Notes: generated by a model not told the origin, from the sequence alone. Shown: positions 16,963-26,911, numbered from the stretch's first letter. The stretch: 64,000 nt of DNA from Alphaproteobacteria bacterium (GCA_030431825.1 JAUIIJ010000009.1:62001-126000), one strand, 5' to 3'. Program-made: numbers and translations.

Positions 16963-18513
16963 ATGTCAGTAGCCAGCGACAACGATAATGAGCAAGACTT
17001 CAAGATCCTGCTGACCGCCCAGGAGGCCTATCCCGAATTCGAACGCGCATGCCTGTCGGCACGGACCCAGATCACCATGTGTTTCCGCGTGTTCGATCCG
17101 ATGACCCGGTTGCGCAGCGCCGAGGCACTCGAATTCGGCGAGAACTGGATGGACCTGATCGCGCATCTGCTGGGTCGCGGTATCCACATTGACGTGACGA
17201 TCAGCGATTTCGACCCGGTCGCGCTGCCCGATGCCCATCGGGCCACCTGGTCCGCCCTGCGCGCGTTGCACGCTGCCGCGGAATTGTCGGGTCGTCCCGC
17301 GCAACTCAGGGCGCGCGCGGCGATGCATCCGGCGCGAATCGGCTTGATACCGCGTTTCCTGCTCTGGCCGCGTGCCTATCTTGAACTCCGGCGCACGGCC
17401 GCGCGGCTGAACGAATTGCCGTCCCCCGAACGCGATACCTATCTGCGCGAGGCCCCCGGCCTGCGCGAGAACCTCGTGAACAAGGCCGATCGCCTGACCG
17501 CACGGCCCTGGCCGGTTCCGCATGTCCATCCGGCGACCCACCACCAGAAACTGGCCGTGATCGATCAGCATGTGCTCTATATCGGCGGCCTGGACCTCAA
17601 TGAACGGCGGTATGATGATCCGGGCCATGACTTGCCGCCCGAAGAGACATGGCATGACGTTCAGCTCTGCCTGCGCAGCCCGCAAGCCGCCTCTGCGCTG
17701 CGTCATCTTCAGACCTTTCAGGACATCGCCCAAGGCGCGCGCCCTCCCCACCTGACCGGGCTCATCCGGACCGTGTCGCGCAAGCGCCACCTGTCGATTG
17801 TCCGCATGTCCCCCAAGACCGTCCTGCGCGAGATTGCCGATACACATCTGAGCAAAATCGCGAATGCAAAACGGCTCATCTATCTGGAAACCCAATATTT
17901 CCGTGATACCGGGCTTGCCCGCAAACTCGCCCGGCGCGCCGCCGGCAATCCCGAACTCGGGCTGATTCTCATCCTGCCGGCCGCGCCCGAAGAGGTGGCT
18001 TTCGAAGAGGATCCGGGCGGGGCCGAGAAATACGGCGAATACCTTCAGGCGAAATGCATCCGGATCATCACAGAAGCCTTTGGCGACCGGGCGTTCATCG
18101 GCTCACCAGCGCAACCCCGCAAGGCCGATGACGATGGGCGCGCAACACTCTATGACGCACCGATCATCTACGTGCATACCAAGGTTTCGATATTTGACGA
18201 TGATCTCGCGATCGTGTCGTCGGCCAACCTGAACGGGCGCAGTTTCAGATGGGACACCGAGGCCGGAATTTGCCTGACCGAACCGGACCGCATTGGCGCG
18301 CTGTGGGCACGCTGCACGCACCAGTGGCTGGGCCGCGATGCCGGCGAGGACTGCCTTGACCGGGGCAACGCGGTCGCCGCCTGGCGGCTCAGGGCGCAGG
18401 CCAATGCCAAGATCGCCCCGGACGAGCGCACCGGCTTCCTGTTGCCCTATGCCTCGCGCCCGGCGCGGCGCTTTGGACACACCCTGCCCGGCATTCCCGA
18501 AGAGATGGTCTGA
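16963..18513 (+). CDS. Phospholipase D / cardiolipin synthase-family protein
   Basis: A 516-residue enzyme with two HKD catalytic motifs, HHQKLAVID (about residue 190) followed by GGLDLNERRYD, and HTKVSIFDD followed by VSSANLNGRSF near residue 420. Two HKD motifs in one chain define the PLD superfamily (phosphatidyl transfer or hydrolysis). There is no N-terminal membrane segment, unlike bacterial cardiolipin synthases, so a soluble phospholipase or phosphatidyltransferase is likely. The start at 16963 (AGGACA upstream) is uncertain; 16897 is also in frame. Confidence 0.85.
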   Translation: MSVASDNDNEQDFKILLTAQEAYPEFERACLSARTQITMCFRVFDPMTRLRSAEALEFGENWMDLIAHLLGRGIHIDVTISDFDPVALPDAHRATWSALRALHAAAELSGRPAQLRARAAMHPARIGLIPRFLLWPRAYLELRRTAARLNELPSPERDTYLREAPGLRENLVNKADRLTARPWPVPHVHPATHHQKLAVIDQHVLYIGGLDLNERRYDDPGHDLPPEETWHDVQLCLRSPQAASALRHLQTFQDIAQGARPPHLTGLIRTVSRKRHLSIVRMSPKTVLREIADTHLSKIANAKRLIYLETQYFRDTGLARKLARRAAGNPELGLILILPAAPEEVAFEEDPGGAEKYGEYLQAKCIRIITEAFGDRAFIGSPAQPRKADDDGRATLYDAPIIYVHTKVSIFDDDLAIVSSANLNGRSFRWDTEAGICLTEPDRIGALWARCTHQWLGRDAGEDCLDRGNAVAAWRLRAQANAKIAPDERTGFLLPYASRPARRFGHTLPGIPEEMV

Positions 18514-18587
18514 CCGATCGCCCCTTGAATGCCGGCGCGATGCGCTGCACCTTTCACACAGCGATCCCCAGGACGATGGAACAGCCA

Positions 18588-19148
18588 ATGACCGACCTTG
18601 CCGCCGCCCTCGCCGCCATCGACGCGGCCAATGCACATGATCCGGATAACAGCGAAGGCGCCCCGGCGGCACAGCTCTATGGCCAGCGCATGACCGCGGA
18701 ACTGGGACGGTTGTTCCCGGACGCGCCGGATCCGTTGCAGATCGCGGCGCGCGGGCAGCATATCGAACGCTGGACCAGGAGCCGGTCCGACTATCCCGAG
18801 GGGCGCGAAGGCTATCTGAACTGGCGTCGCGATCTGGCGAAACACCATGCCGACCGCGTGGGCGAGATCATGCGCGAGGCCGGCTATTCGCAGGAGGACG
18901 CCGAATCCGCCGGTCGCATGATCCGCAAGGAAGGGATCAAACGCAACGAAGACGTGCAGATGCTGGAGGACGTGATCTGTTTCGTGTTTCTGAAATGGTA
19001 TCTCGCGCCATTCTCCGAAACCCAGGAGCCCGGGAAGATGCAGCGCATTGTCGCCAAGACCGCCCGCAAGATGTCGGCAGAAGCCCGCGCCCGCGTCCTG
19101 CGCGAATTCGACCTGCCCGAGAACCTTGCCGCCGCGTTTCGCACGTGA
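18588..19148 (+). CDS. DUF4202-family protein
   Basis: A 186-residue cytosolic protein. The run AAALAAIDAANAHDP and the His/Arg-rich QHIERW...YLNWRRDLAKHHADRV segment are typical of DUF4202, as is VQMLEDVICFVFLKWY. The His and Asp pattern recalls HD-domain hydrolases, but activity is not established. An alternative ATG at 18576 exists; the ribosome site AGGA (18570-18573) does not decide clearly between them. It lies in a rightward run with the phospholipase D and CbiX-like genes. Confidence 0.85.
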   Translation: MTDLAAALAAIDAANAHDPDNSEGAPAAQLYGQRMTAELGRLFPDAPDPLQIAARGQHIERWTRSRSDYPEGREGYLNWRRDLAKHHADRVGEIMREAGYSQEDAESAGRMIRKEGIKRNEDVQMLEDVICFVFLKWYLAPFSETQEPGKMQRIVAKTARKMSAEARARVLREFDLPENLAAAFRT

Positions 19149-19173
19149 GCGGCGCACACGCCGGGATTTTGCA

Positions 19174-19884
19174 GTGACCTCGGACCACAACATACCGCAG
19201 GCGATCATCGTCAGCCACGGCCAGCCTTCGGACCCGGACCCCGCCGAAACCACGCTGGCCGAACTGGCGCAACGTGTGGCCGGGCACCTGCCCGGATGGA
19301 CGGTGCGCAGCGCGACACTCGCCAAGACGGGCGCGCTTGAGACGGCCATGCAGCAAGGCGGGCCGACGCCCCTCGTCTATCCGCTGTTCATGACCGACGG
19401 CTGGTTCACGCAAACCATGCTCCCCAAGCGGCTGGGCGGCGCCAAAGCGCATATATTGCCCCCCCTGGGTACCGATCCCGGCCTGCCCGACCTGGCCGCC
19501 GGGATCATTCAGGGCGAACTCGGCAAACGACACTGGCGCGCAGCGCAAACCTGCCTCGTCGTCGCCTCGCACGGGTCCGGAAAGAGCCGGAACTCGGCAC
19601 GCGATACCGAGAGTTTCCTCGGCGCACTGTCCGGGCGAATGCAATTCAGACTGGCCCGTGCCGGCTATATCGAGGAGGCGCCCTTCCTGAAGGACGCCGC
19701 CCGGTTTGACACCGATCAGGCGGTATGCCTGCCATTTTTCGCCGCACGGGGCGGCCATGTGATCGACGACATCCCGCAAGCCCTTGACGAGGCGGCATTT
19801 CGCGGGGTTCGACTGGCTCCGATCGGGACGCATCCCGAAATCGCGGCGATGATCGCCACCGCCCTGCGCAATCACGGCGGCTGA
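19174..19884 (+). CDS. CbiX/sirohydrochlorin chelatase-like protein
   Basis: A 236-residue protein of the class II chelatase fold, starting with GTG. Two half-domains are visible: IIVSHGQP (residues 10-18) and LVVASHGSGKSRNS (about 125-138), each with a conserved His expected to bind the metal and tetrapyrrole. CbiX and SirB insert cobalt or iron into sirohydrochlorin. No other cobalamin or siroheme gene is nearby, so the substrate is unproven. The GTG is chosen because it follows the DUF4202 stop by 25 bases. Confidence 0.75.
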   Translation: MTSDHNIPQAIIVSHGQPSDPDPAETTLAELAQRVAGHLPGWTVRSATLAKTGALETAMQQGGPTPLVYPLFMTDGWFTQTMLPKRLGGAKAHILPPLGTDPGLPDLAAGIIQGELGKRHWRAAQTCLVVASHGSGKSRNSARDTESFLGALSGRMQFRLARAGYIEEAPFLKDAARFDTDQAVCLPFFAARGGHVIDDIPQALDEAAFRGVRLAPIGTHPEIAAMIATALRNHGG

Positions 19885-19974
19885 CAGCCCGAAGACACAC
19901 CTCGCCGCCGTCGGCAAACGGGCCCCGACCGCCACATGGCAGGACCCGAATACACATTTGCGTCTGTTGACGGA

Positions 19975-19998
19975 TGCGGTGGCGGCCGCCGAACCGCA
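19975..19998 (+). terminator. Hairpin between convergent genes (possible bidirectional terminator)
   Basis: TGCGGT (19975-19980) pairs with ACCGCA (19993-19998), and the GGC and GCC of the inner GC palindrome GGCGGCCGCC extend the stem. It lies between the convergent CbiX-like and cytochrome c genes. There is no T-run on either side, so it may act only as a 3' stability element. Confidence 0.35.
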
Positions 19999-20013
19999 GC
20001 GATCAGTGCAGGA

Positions 20014-20394
20014 TCAGTTGAACGTGCTCAGATAGGCGATGACGTTCGCGCTGTCCGCTTCCTTGCGCAGCCCCGCGAAGGACATCTTGGTGCCTTTCAT
20101 GAAGTCCTTGGGCTTGGTCAGAAACGCCGTCAGGGATTCCTCGTCCCAGACCAGTCCTTCTGCCGCCTTTTCAGTAAGGGCGCTGGAATAGTTGAAGTCC
20201 GGGTTTGCCCCCGCAGGCGCCCCGACGATCCCGTTCAGGACCGGGCCGACCTTGTTCTTGGCGTCCTCACCGACAGCGTGGCATGCCTTGCACTTCTTGA
20301 ATACCTTTTCGCCCTTTTCCGCATCACCTTCCGCGAAGGCCGGTGCCGTCAAAGCCATAAGTATCGCAGCGGTGCTGAGTATGGGTCTGATCAT
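20014..20394 (-). CDS. Class I cytochrome c (c2/c550 type), periplasmic
   Basis: A 126-residue soluble electron carrier. Signal peptide 1-21 (ILMALTAPAFA) is followed by the haem motif CKACH (C35, C38, H39), and the distal Met is in GTKMSFAGL. It matches mitochondrial-type cytochrome c2/c550, which shuttles electrons between the bc1 complex and oxidases or dehydrogenases. GAGGAG before 20394 sets the start. It could accept electrons from a PQQ dehydrogenase, but nothing in its position shows this. The 184 bp upstream to pheS hold no gene. Confidence 0.93.
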   Translation of the reverse strand: MIRPILSTAAILMALTAPAFAEGDAEKGEKVFKKCKACHAVGEDAKNKVGPVLNGIVGAPAGANPDFNYSSALTEKAAEGLVWDEESLTAFLTKPKDFMKGTKMSFAGLRKEADSANVIAYLSTFN

Positions 20395-20578
20395 ATGAAA
20401 ATCTCCTCTTCGTACTGCAGTATCTAACGCGCTTGCGGGCCAACTTCCAATGGCCTGCGCCCGTTCCGCGACCAAAGTCGGCATTGGAGACAATAGGTCG
20501 CAAGACGCCGTCGACACGCCGTCGTGCCGCGGTGAAGGCAATTGCAGAGATCGTCAAAGGCGCCGGGTCGTAACCCGA

Positions 20579-21652
20579 TCAGCGGCTCAGGCCACCATGC
20601 AGGGTCGGCATATCCAGCGCGGAAAACCCGTAGTGGCGCAGCCAGCGCAAATCTGAATCAAAGAATGCGCGCAGATCCGGTATACCGTATTTCAGCATCG
20701 CGATACGGTCGATGCCCATGCCAAAGGCAAAGCCCTGCCAGACATCGGGATCGACGCCACCGGAGCGCAGCACATGCGGATGCACCATGCCACTGCCCAG
20801 CACTTCCATCCAGCCATCACCCTCGCCGATGCGCAGCTGGCCATCCACCCACGAGCACTGGATATCGACCTCGGCCGATGGTTCGGTAAAGGGGAAATGC
20901 GACGCGCGGAACCGGGTCTTGATATCGTCGATTTCAAAGAACGCCGAAAAGAACTCCTCTAGCACCCATTTCAGGTTGGCCATGCTGATGTCCTTGTCGA
21001 TGGCAAGGCCCTCGACCTGGTGGAACATCGGCGTGTGCGTCTGGTCGTAATCCGCGCGATAGACGCCACCCGGGCAGATGATGCGCAGCGGTGCGCCACG
21101 CTGCTCCATGGTGCGGATCTGAACCGGGCTCGTATGGGTGCGCAGCACGTGCGGCGGACGATCGTCGCCCTCTCCGCGGTGCATGTAGAACGTATCCATC
21201 TCGGCCCGTGCGGGGTGGTGACCCGGAATGTTCAGCGCATCGAAATTGTACCAGTCGGTCTCGATGCGCGGCCCCTCGGCCACGGAGAATCCCATCTCGG
21301 CAAAGATCGCGGTCAGTTCCTCGGTCACCTGGCTGACCGGGTGAATCGTGCCCTGTCGGCGCGGGCGCGAGGGCAACGTCACGTCCAGCCACTCGGTGCG
21401 CAGGCGTTCATCCAGCGCCGCATCGGCAAGCGCGGCCCGCTTGGCGGAAATGGCGGAATTGATCTCGTCCTTGAGCGCATTGAGCGCGGGGCCGGCGCTC
21501 TGGCGCTCTTCCGCGGTCATCTTGCCCAGTTCGCGCATCTTGAGGGCAACCTCGCCTTTTTTGCCCACCGCCGCGACGCGGATGGTTTCGAGAGCGGATT
21601 CATCCGCAGCCTCGGCAATTTGCCCGAGATATTTGGCTTTCAGATCGTCCAT
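20579..21652 (-). CDS. pheS: Phenylalanine--tRNA ligase alpha subunit
   Basis: A class II aminoacyl-tRNA synthetase subunit that activates phenylalanine. At 357 residues, it has the N-terminal coiled coil ([15 protein letters not shown]), motif 1 to 2 segments ([32 protein letters not shown] [14 protein letters not shown]) and motif 3 [20 protein letters not shown] 21652 is used; an extra ATG is one codon upstream. pheT, which encodes the partner beta subunit, does not follow, since the next gene downstream is the cytochrome. Confidence 0.96.
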   Translation of the reverse strand: MDDLKAKYLGQIAEAADESALETIRVAAVGKKGEVALKMRELGKMTAEERQSAGPALNALKDEINSAISAKRAALADAALDERLRTEWLDVTLPSRPRRQGTIHPVSQVTEELTAIFAEMGFSVAEGPRIETDWYNFDALNIPGHHPARAEMDTFYMHRGEGDDRPPHVLRTHTSPVQIRTMEQRGAPLRIICPGGVYRADYDQTHTPMFHQVEGLAIDKDISMANLKWVLEEFFSAFFEIDDIKTRFRASHFPFTEPSAEVDIQCSWVDGQLRIGEGDGWMEVLGSGMVHPHVLRSGGVDPDVWQGFAFGMGIDRIAMLKYGIPDLRAFFDSDLRWLRHYGFSALDMPTLHGGLSR

Positions 21653-21771
21653 CATGGCCCCCGGTTTTCTGTCCCGCCCTGCTAGCCGCACCGACCCGCA
21701 ATTGCAAGGCGGCGATGGACATGCGCCACGACCTGGCGTTAGCGTGGCCGCGAGAGCACCGGGAGAACGTG

Positions 21772-22911
21772 ATGAGTCATCTGCAAGCCGTACTTGATCG
21801 GGCCACCGACGCAGGGGATGTGCCCTTTGTCGTCGCAATGACCGCCAATTCCCGGGGTGTGACATTCAGCGGCGCGGCCGGCGACGCGCGGCAGGGCGTG
21901 GCCGCGAACGAGGATACCGCCTTCCGGATCTTTTCCATGACCAAGGCCGTGGGATCGGTTGCCGCGATGATCCTGATCGATCGCGGCAGGATCAGCATGG
22001 ATACCCCCGTGGCCGATGTTTTACCCGACTGGAACGATCTCGGGGTTCTGGAGGGCTTCGACGGCGATGAGCCGATCCTGCGTGCGCCGAAAACCCGGGC
22101 AACGCTGCGACACCTGGCCACCCACACCAGCGGCATGGAATACGAATTCTGGAATCCCGACGTGCCGAAATACATGGAGCTGACCGGGCACCCCACGGTG
22201 CTTTCGGGGCTGAAATCGTCGTTGATGTACCCGCTGACCACCGATCCGGGCACCCGTTGGGGCTATGGCCCGTCCATCGACTGGCTGGGTCAGGTGGTCG
22301 AGGCGGTGGACGGACGCCGGATCGATGCGTTTTGCCAGCAGGAAATCCTCGAGCCGCTGGGCATGAACGACACTGCGTTTGAACCGGACCGCCTGACGGA
22401 CCGGCTCTGCGCGGTTGCGATGCGGGGAGAGGATGGTGAATTCCGGCCGCACGACCTCGCGCCCCCCGCCAATCCCGAATTCTACGGCATGGGCCACGCA
22501 CTTTATTCCACGGCCCCCGATTACCTGCGGTTCCTGCGCATGGTGCTGAACCGCGGACAGCTTGACGGCAACAGGATCCTGTCGGAACACGCAGTGGACG
22601 CGATGGTTTCGGACCAGATGAACGGGCTGACATTTCAACCCATGACAAGCGTCGCACCCCCGGTCAGCGCCGATGTCGAGTTTCCCGAAGGCACCACGCA
22701 CAGTTTTGCCTTTCTGCGCCATGAGGCGGGCATACCGGGCATGCGCAGCGCCGGTTCGCTGAGCTGGGCGGGCGTGTGCAACACACATTACTGGATAGAC
22801 CCGTCACGAGATCTTGCCTCGGTGATCATGACCCAGTCGCTGCCCTTTCTCGAACGGCGCTTTCTGAAAACCTATCAGGCATATGAACAGGCGGTCTATG
22901 CCGGGCTGTGA
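21772..22911 (+). CDS. Serine hydrolase of the class C beta-lactamase/esterase family
   Basis: A 379-residue hydrolase. The nucleophile motif SMTK (S55, K58) and the tyrosine motif in [11 protein letters not shown] are visible, with LATHTSGM between them. The Y-x-N of true beta-lactamases is replaced by YGPS and there is no signal peptide, so an intracellular esterase or D-amino-acid peptidase-like role fits better than antibiotic resistance. GGGAGAA precedes 21772. It overlaps no neighbour and precedes an MFS gene by 28 bp. Confidence 0.85.
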   Translation: MSHLQAVLDRATDAGDVPFVVAMTANSRGVTFSGAAGDARQGVAANEDTAFRIFSMTKAVGSVAAMILIDRGRISMDTPVADVLPDWNDLGVLEGFDGDEPILRAPKTRATLRHLATHTSGMEYEFWNPDVPKYMELTGHPTVLSGLKSSLMYPLTTDPGTRWGYGPSIDWLGQVVEAVDGRRIDAFCQQEILEPLGMNDTAFEPDRLTDRLCAVAMRGEDGEFRPHDLAPPANPEFYGMGHALYSTAPDYLRFLRMVLNRGQLDGNRILSEHAVDAMVSDQMNGLTFQPMTSVAPPVSADVEFPEGTTHSFAFLRHEAGIPGMRSAGSLSWAGVCNTHYWIDPSRDLASVIMTQSLPFLERRFLKTYQAYEQAVYAGL

Positions 22912-22939
22912 GTTGCATCCGGCATCCGGCCGCCGGATC

Positions 22940-24118
22940 ATGAGCGACGAACCCGCCCGTCCCTGGCTGGTGCTGCTTGGCCTGGCGCTCGGCATGTGCG
23001 TCACCAACAGCTTTGCGCGCTTTGCCTATGGCCTGATGCTGCCGGCGATGAAGGCCGAAATGGGCTGGACCTATGCCCAGGCCGGGTGGCTGAACACCGC
23101 CAACGCGATGGGCTATATCGTCGGGTCGGTGCTCACCATGGCGCTGATCGGGCGGATGAGCGCTTCGCGCCTGTTTGCGTTCGGCATGGCGACGACCACA
23201 TTGGCGCTGATCGCGACCGGCCTGCACGAGGCGATGTGGTGGCAGACCCTGTGGCGGCTCGCAGCCGGATTGTTCGGCGCCATGTCCTTTGCCTCCTCCG
23301 GCGCGCTCGCGGCGCAGCTTTTCCAGCATGATGCCCGGCGCAATGCCCTGGCGATCGCGCTGCTGTTTGGATTTGGCGGCGGTCTGGGCATCGTGCTGTC
23401 GGGCGCGGTCCTGCCCTTGCTTCTGGACGCCTACGGAGCGACCGCATGGCCGCGTGGCTGGCTGTTCATCGGCGTGACGAGCGTCTGCTTCCTGCCGCTG
23501 GGTCTCTGGGCCGCGCGCCAGCTGCGCAGCCCGGGCCACGACGCGCCCGCCCCGGCCCGCTTGCCGGTGCGCAGTATGCTGTCGCTCTTTGCCGGCTATG
23601 GCAGTTTCGGACTGGGTTATTTCGTCTACCTGACCTTTCTTTCGGCCTGGATGACCGAACAACAGGCCAGTGCCCGGCTGATCGCGATGGTCTGGGTCAT
23701 GCTGGGCCTGTGCCTTTGCATCTCGCCTTTTGTCTGGCGTCCGGTCTTTGCCCGTTTCAAATCGGGCATCCCGCTCGCGATGATCCTGGCCTGCATCTCG
23801 CTGGGCTCGGCCTTGCCGGTGCTGGTTCCGGGCCCGCTCGGGCTTCTGGTTTCGGCAACGATCTTTGGTCTGTCGGTCTTCATGTCCCCCGGCGCGGTGA
23901 CGAATTTCATTCGCCACAACCTGCCCCTGCAAAGCTGGGGCGCGGCGATCAGCCTGTTCACCGTGGTCTTCGCGGTGTCTCAGACCGTCGGCCCCTATGC
24001 CGCCGGGTGGCTTGGCGATCGCACCTCCAGCATCGGCACGAGCCTGCTCGCGGCGGCCGCCGTGCTGCTGGCCGGGGCCGGGCTGGCAGCGACGCAAAAA
24101 CCCCTGCACCGGGACTGA
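22940..24118 (+). CDS. MFS transporter, YbfB/YjiJ type
   Basis: A 392-residue membrane protein with about twelve hydrophobic segments. The start SDEPARPWLVLLGLALGM and the block ARFAYGLMLPAMKAEMGWTYAQAG, followed by NAMGYIVGS, match the YbfB/YjiJ family of MFS carriers. The substrate is unknown. The ribosome site is poor, so the start (22940) is chosen by family alignment. It closely follows the serine hydrolase, suggesting shared transcription. Confidence 0.85.
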   Translation: MSDEPARPWLVLLGLALGMCVTNSFARFAYGLMLPAMKAEMGWTYAQAGWLNTANAMGYIVGSVLTMALIGRMSASRLFAFGMATTTLALIATGLHEAMWWQTLWRLAAGLFGAMSFASSGALAAQLFQHDARRNALAIALLFGFGGGLGIVLSGAVLPLLLDAYGATAWPRGWLFIGVTSVCFLPLGLWAARQLRSPGHDAPAPARLPVRSMLSLFAGYGSFGLGYFVYLTFLSAWMTEQQASARLIAMVWVMLGLCLCISPFVWRPVFARFKSGIPLAMILACISLGSALPVLVPGPLGLLVSATIFGLSVFMSPGAVTNFIRHNLPLQSWGAAISLFTVVFAVSQTVGPYAAGWLGDRTSSIGTSLLAAAAVLLAGAGLAATQKPLHRD

Positions 24119-24219
24119 TCATCGCGTCTCGACAATGGATTGCCCTCGCCCCGACATAGCGCGATAAAAGCGCATCATCGAAGGGCCGGCATAGGCCACG
24201 CAACAGGGAGAAAACGAAA

Positions 24220-25233
24220 ATGACCGATTTTTCACGCAGGGGCGCGCTTGGCCTGATCGGCGGGGCGGCGACGCTGCCCATGCTGGGCAGCCCGGCCCTC
24301 GCCAATACCAGGATCAATGTCGGCGCCCTGCGCTTTACCAGCCACGCGCCCAGCTTTGTCGCCTATGAACGCGGATATTTCGCCGACGAGGGCCTCGATG
24401 TCGAGTTCAAGTTCTTTCAGGCCGCGCAGCCGATGGCGGTGGCGATCGCTTCGGGCGACGCGGATTACGCGGTGACCGCCATTTCCGGTGGCCTGGTGTC
24501 GCTGGCCGAAAAGGGCGCAACCAAGGTGATCGGCGGCGCGCTGAGCGAGGAGCCCGGCATTGACGGGCAGATGATCCTCGCCAGCAACGCCGCCTTCGAG
24601 GCCGGCCTGACCGATCCGACACTGCTGGACGGCAAGAGCTTTGCCATGACGCAGGCCGGTTCGTCCTTTCACTACATGGGATCGAGGATCGCCGGGGCCT
24701 CGGACGCCACCGTCAACTTCAAGCCGCTGCAAAAGGTCGGCGCGATCATCGGCGCCATGAAATCCGGACAGGTCGACGCCTGGACCATCGTACCGCATAT
24801 CGGCAAGGCGCTGGCCGGCGCCGGCGCGGTTCAGCACATCGGGATGGTCTCCGATTATATCCCCGATTACCAGGTCACGACCGTCTTTACCTCGGCGGCC
24901 AATGCCGCGAACGAGCGCGCCAGGACCGAAGCCTTCCTGCGTGCATTCGGCAAGGGGGCGGACGATTTCAATGCCGCGCTGGTCGACAAGACGGCGGGCG
25001 ACGACGCCGCAGAAGAGATGGTCACGCTGATCCACAAATATGTCTATACCGACCGTCCCTATGAGAAGGCGGCACCATCCATCCGCAACGGCGCAATGCG
25101 GATCAACAAGAACGCGGCGCTGAACATGAAGTCGGTCGAGGACCAGTTGGGCTGGTTCCGGTCAGAGGGCCTGATCAAGGACAGCATCACCACCGAAACG
25201 CTGGTGGATCCCTCCTATGTCGAGGTGATCTAG
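24220..25233 (+). CDS. ABC transporter substrate-binding protein (SsuA/NMT1 type), Tat-exported
   Basis: A 337-residue periplasmic binding protein. The N terminus has a twin-arginine signal (SRRGALGLIGG, cleavage near ALA at 28), unusual for this class. The mature part (INVGALRFTSHAPSFVAYERGYF onward) matches the nitrate/sulfonate/taurine and hydroxymethylpyrimidine binder group. GGGAGAA precedes the ATG. It is the first gene of a three-gene importer operon. The substrate cannot be deduced from sequence alone. Confidence 0.88.
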   Translation: MTDFSRRGALGLIGGAATLPMLGSPALANTRINVGALRFTSHAPSFVAYERGYFADEGLDVEFKFFQAAQPMAVAIASGDADYAVTAISGGLVSLAEKGATKVIGGALSEEPGIDGQMILASNAAFEAGLTDPTLLDGKSFAMTQAGSSFHYMGSRIAGASDATVNFKPLQKVGAIIGAMKSGQVDAWTIVPHIGKALAGAGAVQHIGMVSDYIPDYQVTTVFTSAANAANERARTEAFLRAFGKGADDFNAALVDKTAGDDAAEEMVTLIHKYVYTDRPYEKAAPSIRNGAMRINKNAALNMKSVEDQLGWFRSEGLIKDSITTETLVDPSYVEVI

Positions 25234-25238
25234 ACGCC

Positions 25239-26006
25239 GTGGAACTGACCGTCGAGAAACTGACGCACCGGTATGGCGACGTACCGGTGTTGCAGGACAT
25301 CAACCTGCACATTCCTGCGGGCGAGATCCTGTGCGTGATCGGACCGTCGGGTTGTGGGAAATCCACGCTCCTGCGCATGCTCGGGGGGCTTGAGCGCCCC
25401 GACGCCGGTCAGGTCCTGCAACGGGGCTCGGCACCTGCCGATTGCCTGAATCCGCTGACCTTCGTGTTTCAGGATTTTGCCCTGCTGCCGTGGCGCAGCG
25501 TCGGCGGAAACATCTCTCTGGTGCTCGAGGATCACGGCATTCGCGGTCAGGCCGCGGACACGATAATCTGCGACGTGCTGGCGCGCACGAAGCTGGGGGA
25601 TTTTCGCGATGCGCTGCCCCGGCAATTGTCGGGCGGCATGAAACAGCGGGTGGCGATCGCGCGGGCGCTTGCGGTCAATCCGGCGGTGATGCTGCTGGAC
25701 GAGCCTTTGTCGGCGCTGGACGCCCAGACCCGCGAGCTTTTGATGGAGGACCTGATCGCGCTCTGGCAGCGCCAGCCGTTCACCGCCGTCTACGTCACCC
25801 ATAACCTCGCCGAAGCCGTGCGCCTGGGCCACAGGATCGCGGTGCTGTCGCGTCGTCCCGGGCAGGTGCGCGAGGTGATCGAGGTCGATATCCCCCTATC
25901 CGACCGGGCACCCGGCGACCCGCATCTGGAAGACCTGCAATCGCGGTTGTGGCAGATCATGAAGGACGAGGCCATGGCGGCGGATCAGGAGTTGCTCGAT
26001 GCCTGA
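25239..26006 (+). CDS. ABC transporter ATP-binding protein (SsuB/TauB type)
   Basis: A 255-residue ATPase with Walker A GPSGCGKST (35-43), Q-loop VFQDFALLPW, signature LSGGMKQR and Walker B VMLLDEPLSALD. Sequence and length match the nitrate/sulfonate/taurine importer ATPases. It starts with GTG five bases after the binding-protein stop, and its end overlaps the permease gene by eight bases, so the three genes are one unit. Confidence 0.9.
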   Translation: MELTVEKLTHRYGDVPVLQDINLHIPAGEILCVIGPSGCGKSTLLRMLGGLERPDAGQVLQRGSAPADCLNPLTFVFQDFALLPWRSVGGNISLVLEDHGIRGQAADTIICDVLARTKLGDFRDALPRQLSGGMKQRVAIARALAVNPAVMLLDEPLSALDAQTRELLMEDLIALWQRQPFTAVYVTHNLAEAVRLGHRIAVLSRRPGQVREVIEVDIPLSDRAPGDPHLEDLQSRLWQIMKDEAMAADQELLDA

Positions 26007-26793
26007 GACCGCACGCCCGGTTCCCTTTCGCGGTGGCGGCTTTCGTCCCGTGTCTAAGCGCGGCGCGGGTGTCGTCGTGTTCGTTCTGCTGCTCGCCGTC
26101 ATCGAGTGGGGCACGCGGGCCGGATGGATTTCATCGCTGACCCTGCCCCGGCCCAGCGACGTCGCCGCTACCCTTGTCGATCTCGCGCGCTCGGGCCTGT
26201 TGTGGACCCACCTTGCTCCCTCTCTGACCCGGTTGCTGGTCGGGTCTCTGCTGGGCGTGACGGCGGGCATCGGCGTGGGTATCCTGATCGGTCTATTCAG
26301 CTATGTGCGCGCCGGGCTGATCCCGCTGGTCGCCGCGCTCTTCCCGATACCCAAGATCGCGCTCCTGCCGCTCTTCGTGATCTGGTTCGGCATTGACGAG
26401 GGCAGCAAATACGCGCTGATCGCGCTTGGCACCTTTACCCCGACCGTGGTCGCAACCTACGGCGCGGTCGACAACGTGGACCGGACTCTGGTGCGCATGG
26501 GTCAGAGTTTCGGGCTGCGCTGGCTGTCGATCGTGCGAAAGATCGTCCTGCCCGGCGCGTTGCCCGGCATCCTCTCCGGTTTGAGAGTGTCCATCGCCAT
26601 CGGGATCATCCTGCTTGTCGCCGCCGAAATGCTCGGCGCGGAATACGGTATCGGCGCCTACATCCTTCAGGCCGGTTCGCTCTATGATCTCGAACGGCTG
26701 TTCGCCGGGGTGGTCATCCTCTCGAGCCTCGGCGTCGTCACGAGTTGGGCCATCGGGCGACTCGAAAACTGGCTCCTGCGCTGGCGGAGCTGA
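25999..26793 (+). CDS. ABC transporter permease (SsuC/TauC type)
   Basis: A 264-residue permease with about six transmembrane segments and the BPD_transp_1 coupling loop (FGLRWLSIVRKIVLPGALPGILSGLR). Its start lies within the ATPase gene's last codons. With the preceding binding protein and ATPase it completes the importer. About 115 bp follow to the convergent GntR gene, including part of repeat copy 3. Confidence 0.88.
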   Translation: MPETARPVPFRGGGFRPVSKRGAGVVVFVLLLAVIEWGTRAGWISSLTLPRPSDVAATLVDLARSGLLWTHLAPSLTRLLVGSLLGVTAGIGVGILIGLFSYVRAGLIPLVAALFPIPKIALLPLFVIWFGIDEGSKYALIALGTFTPTVVATYGAVDNVDRTLVRMGQSFGLRWLSIVRKIVLPGALPGILSGLRVSIAIGIILLVAAEMLGAEYGIGAYILQAGSLYDLERLFAGVVILSSLGVVTSWAIGRLENWLLRWRS

Positions 26794-26869
26794 TGCGCAG
26801 CCCCCCGGTTTCAGCGCCGCGGATCGGTGACATCGCTGCGTCAAGACGATCCGCGCCGGACCCGACGCG

Positions 26870-26911
26870 GCCTGAAATCAGAGATCGCCAAATCAATCGC
26901 GAAACGCTTTA
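26870..26911 (+). repeat. Dispersed intergenic repeat, copy 3 (internally deleted)
   Basis: GCCTGAAATCAGAGAT (26870-26885) matches copy 2 at 14 of 16 bases. TCAATCGCGAAACGCTTTA (26893-26911) matches each full copy at 17 of 19. About 40 bp of the middle is missing. The TTA at 26909-26911 is the stop codon of the leftward GntR gene. Confidence 0.6.

Noticed and set aside
21772..22911. True class C beta-lactamase (antibiotic resistance)
   Set aside because: No signal peptide and the Y-x-N motif is replaced by YGPS; esterase-type hydrolase fits better.
22826..24109. A 427-codon minus-strand frame across the MFS transporter
   Set aside because: Mirror of membrane codons giving Gln/Arg-rich nonsense.
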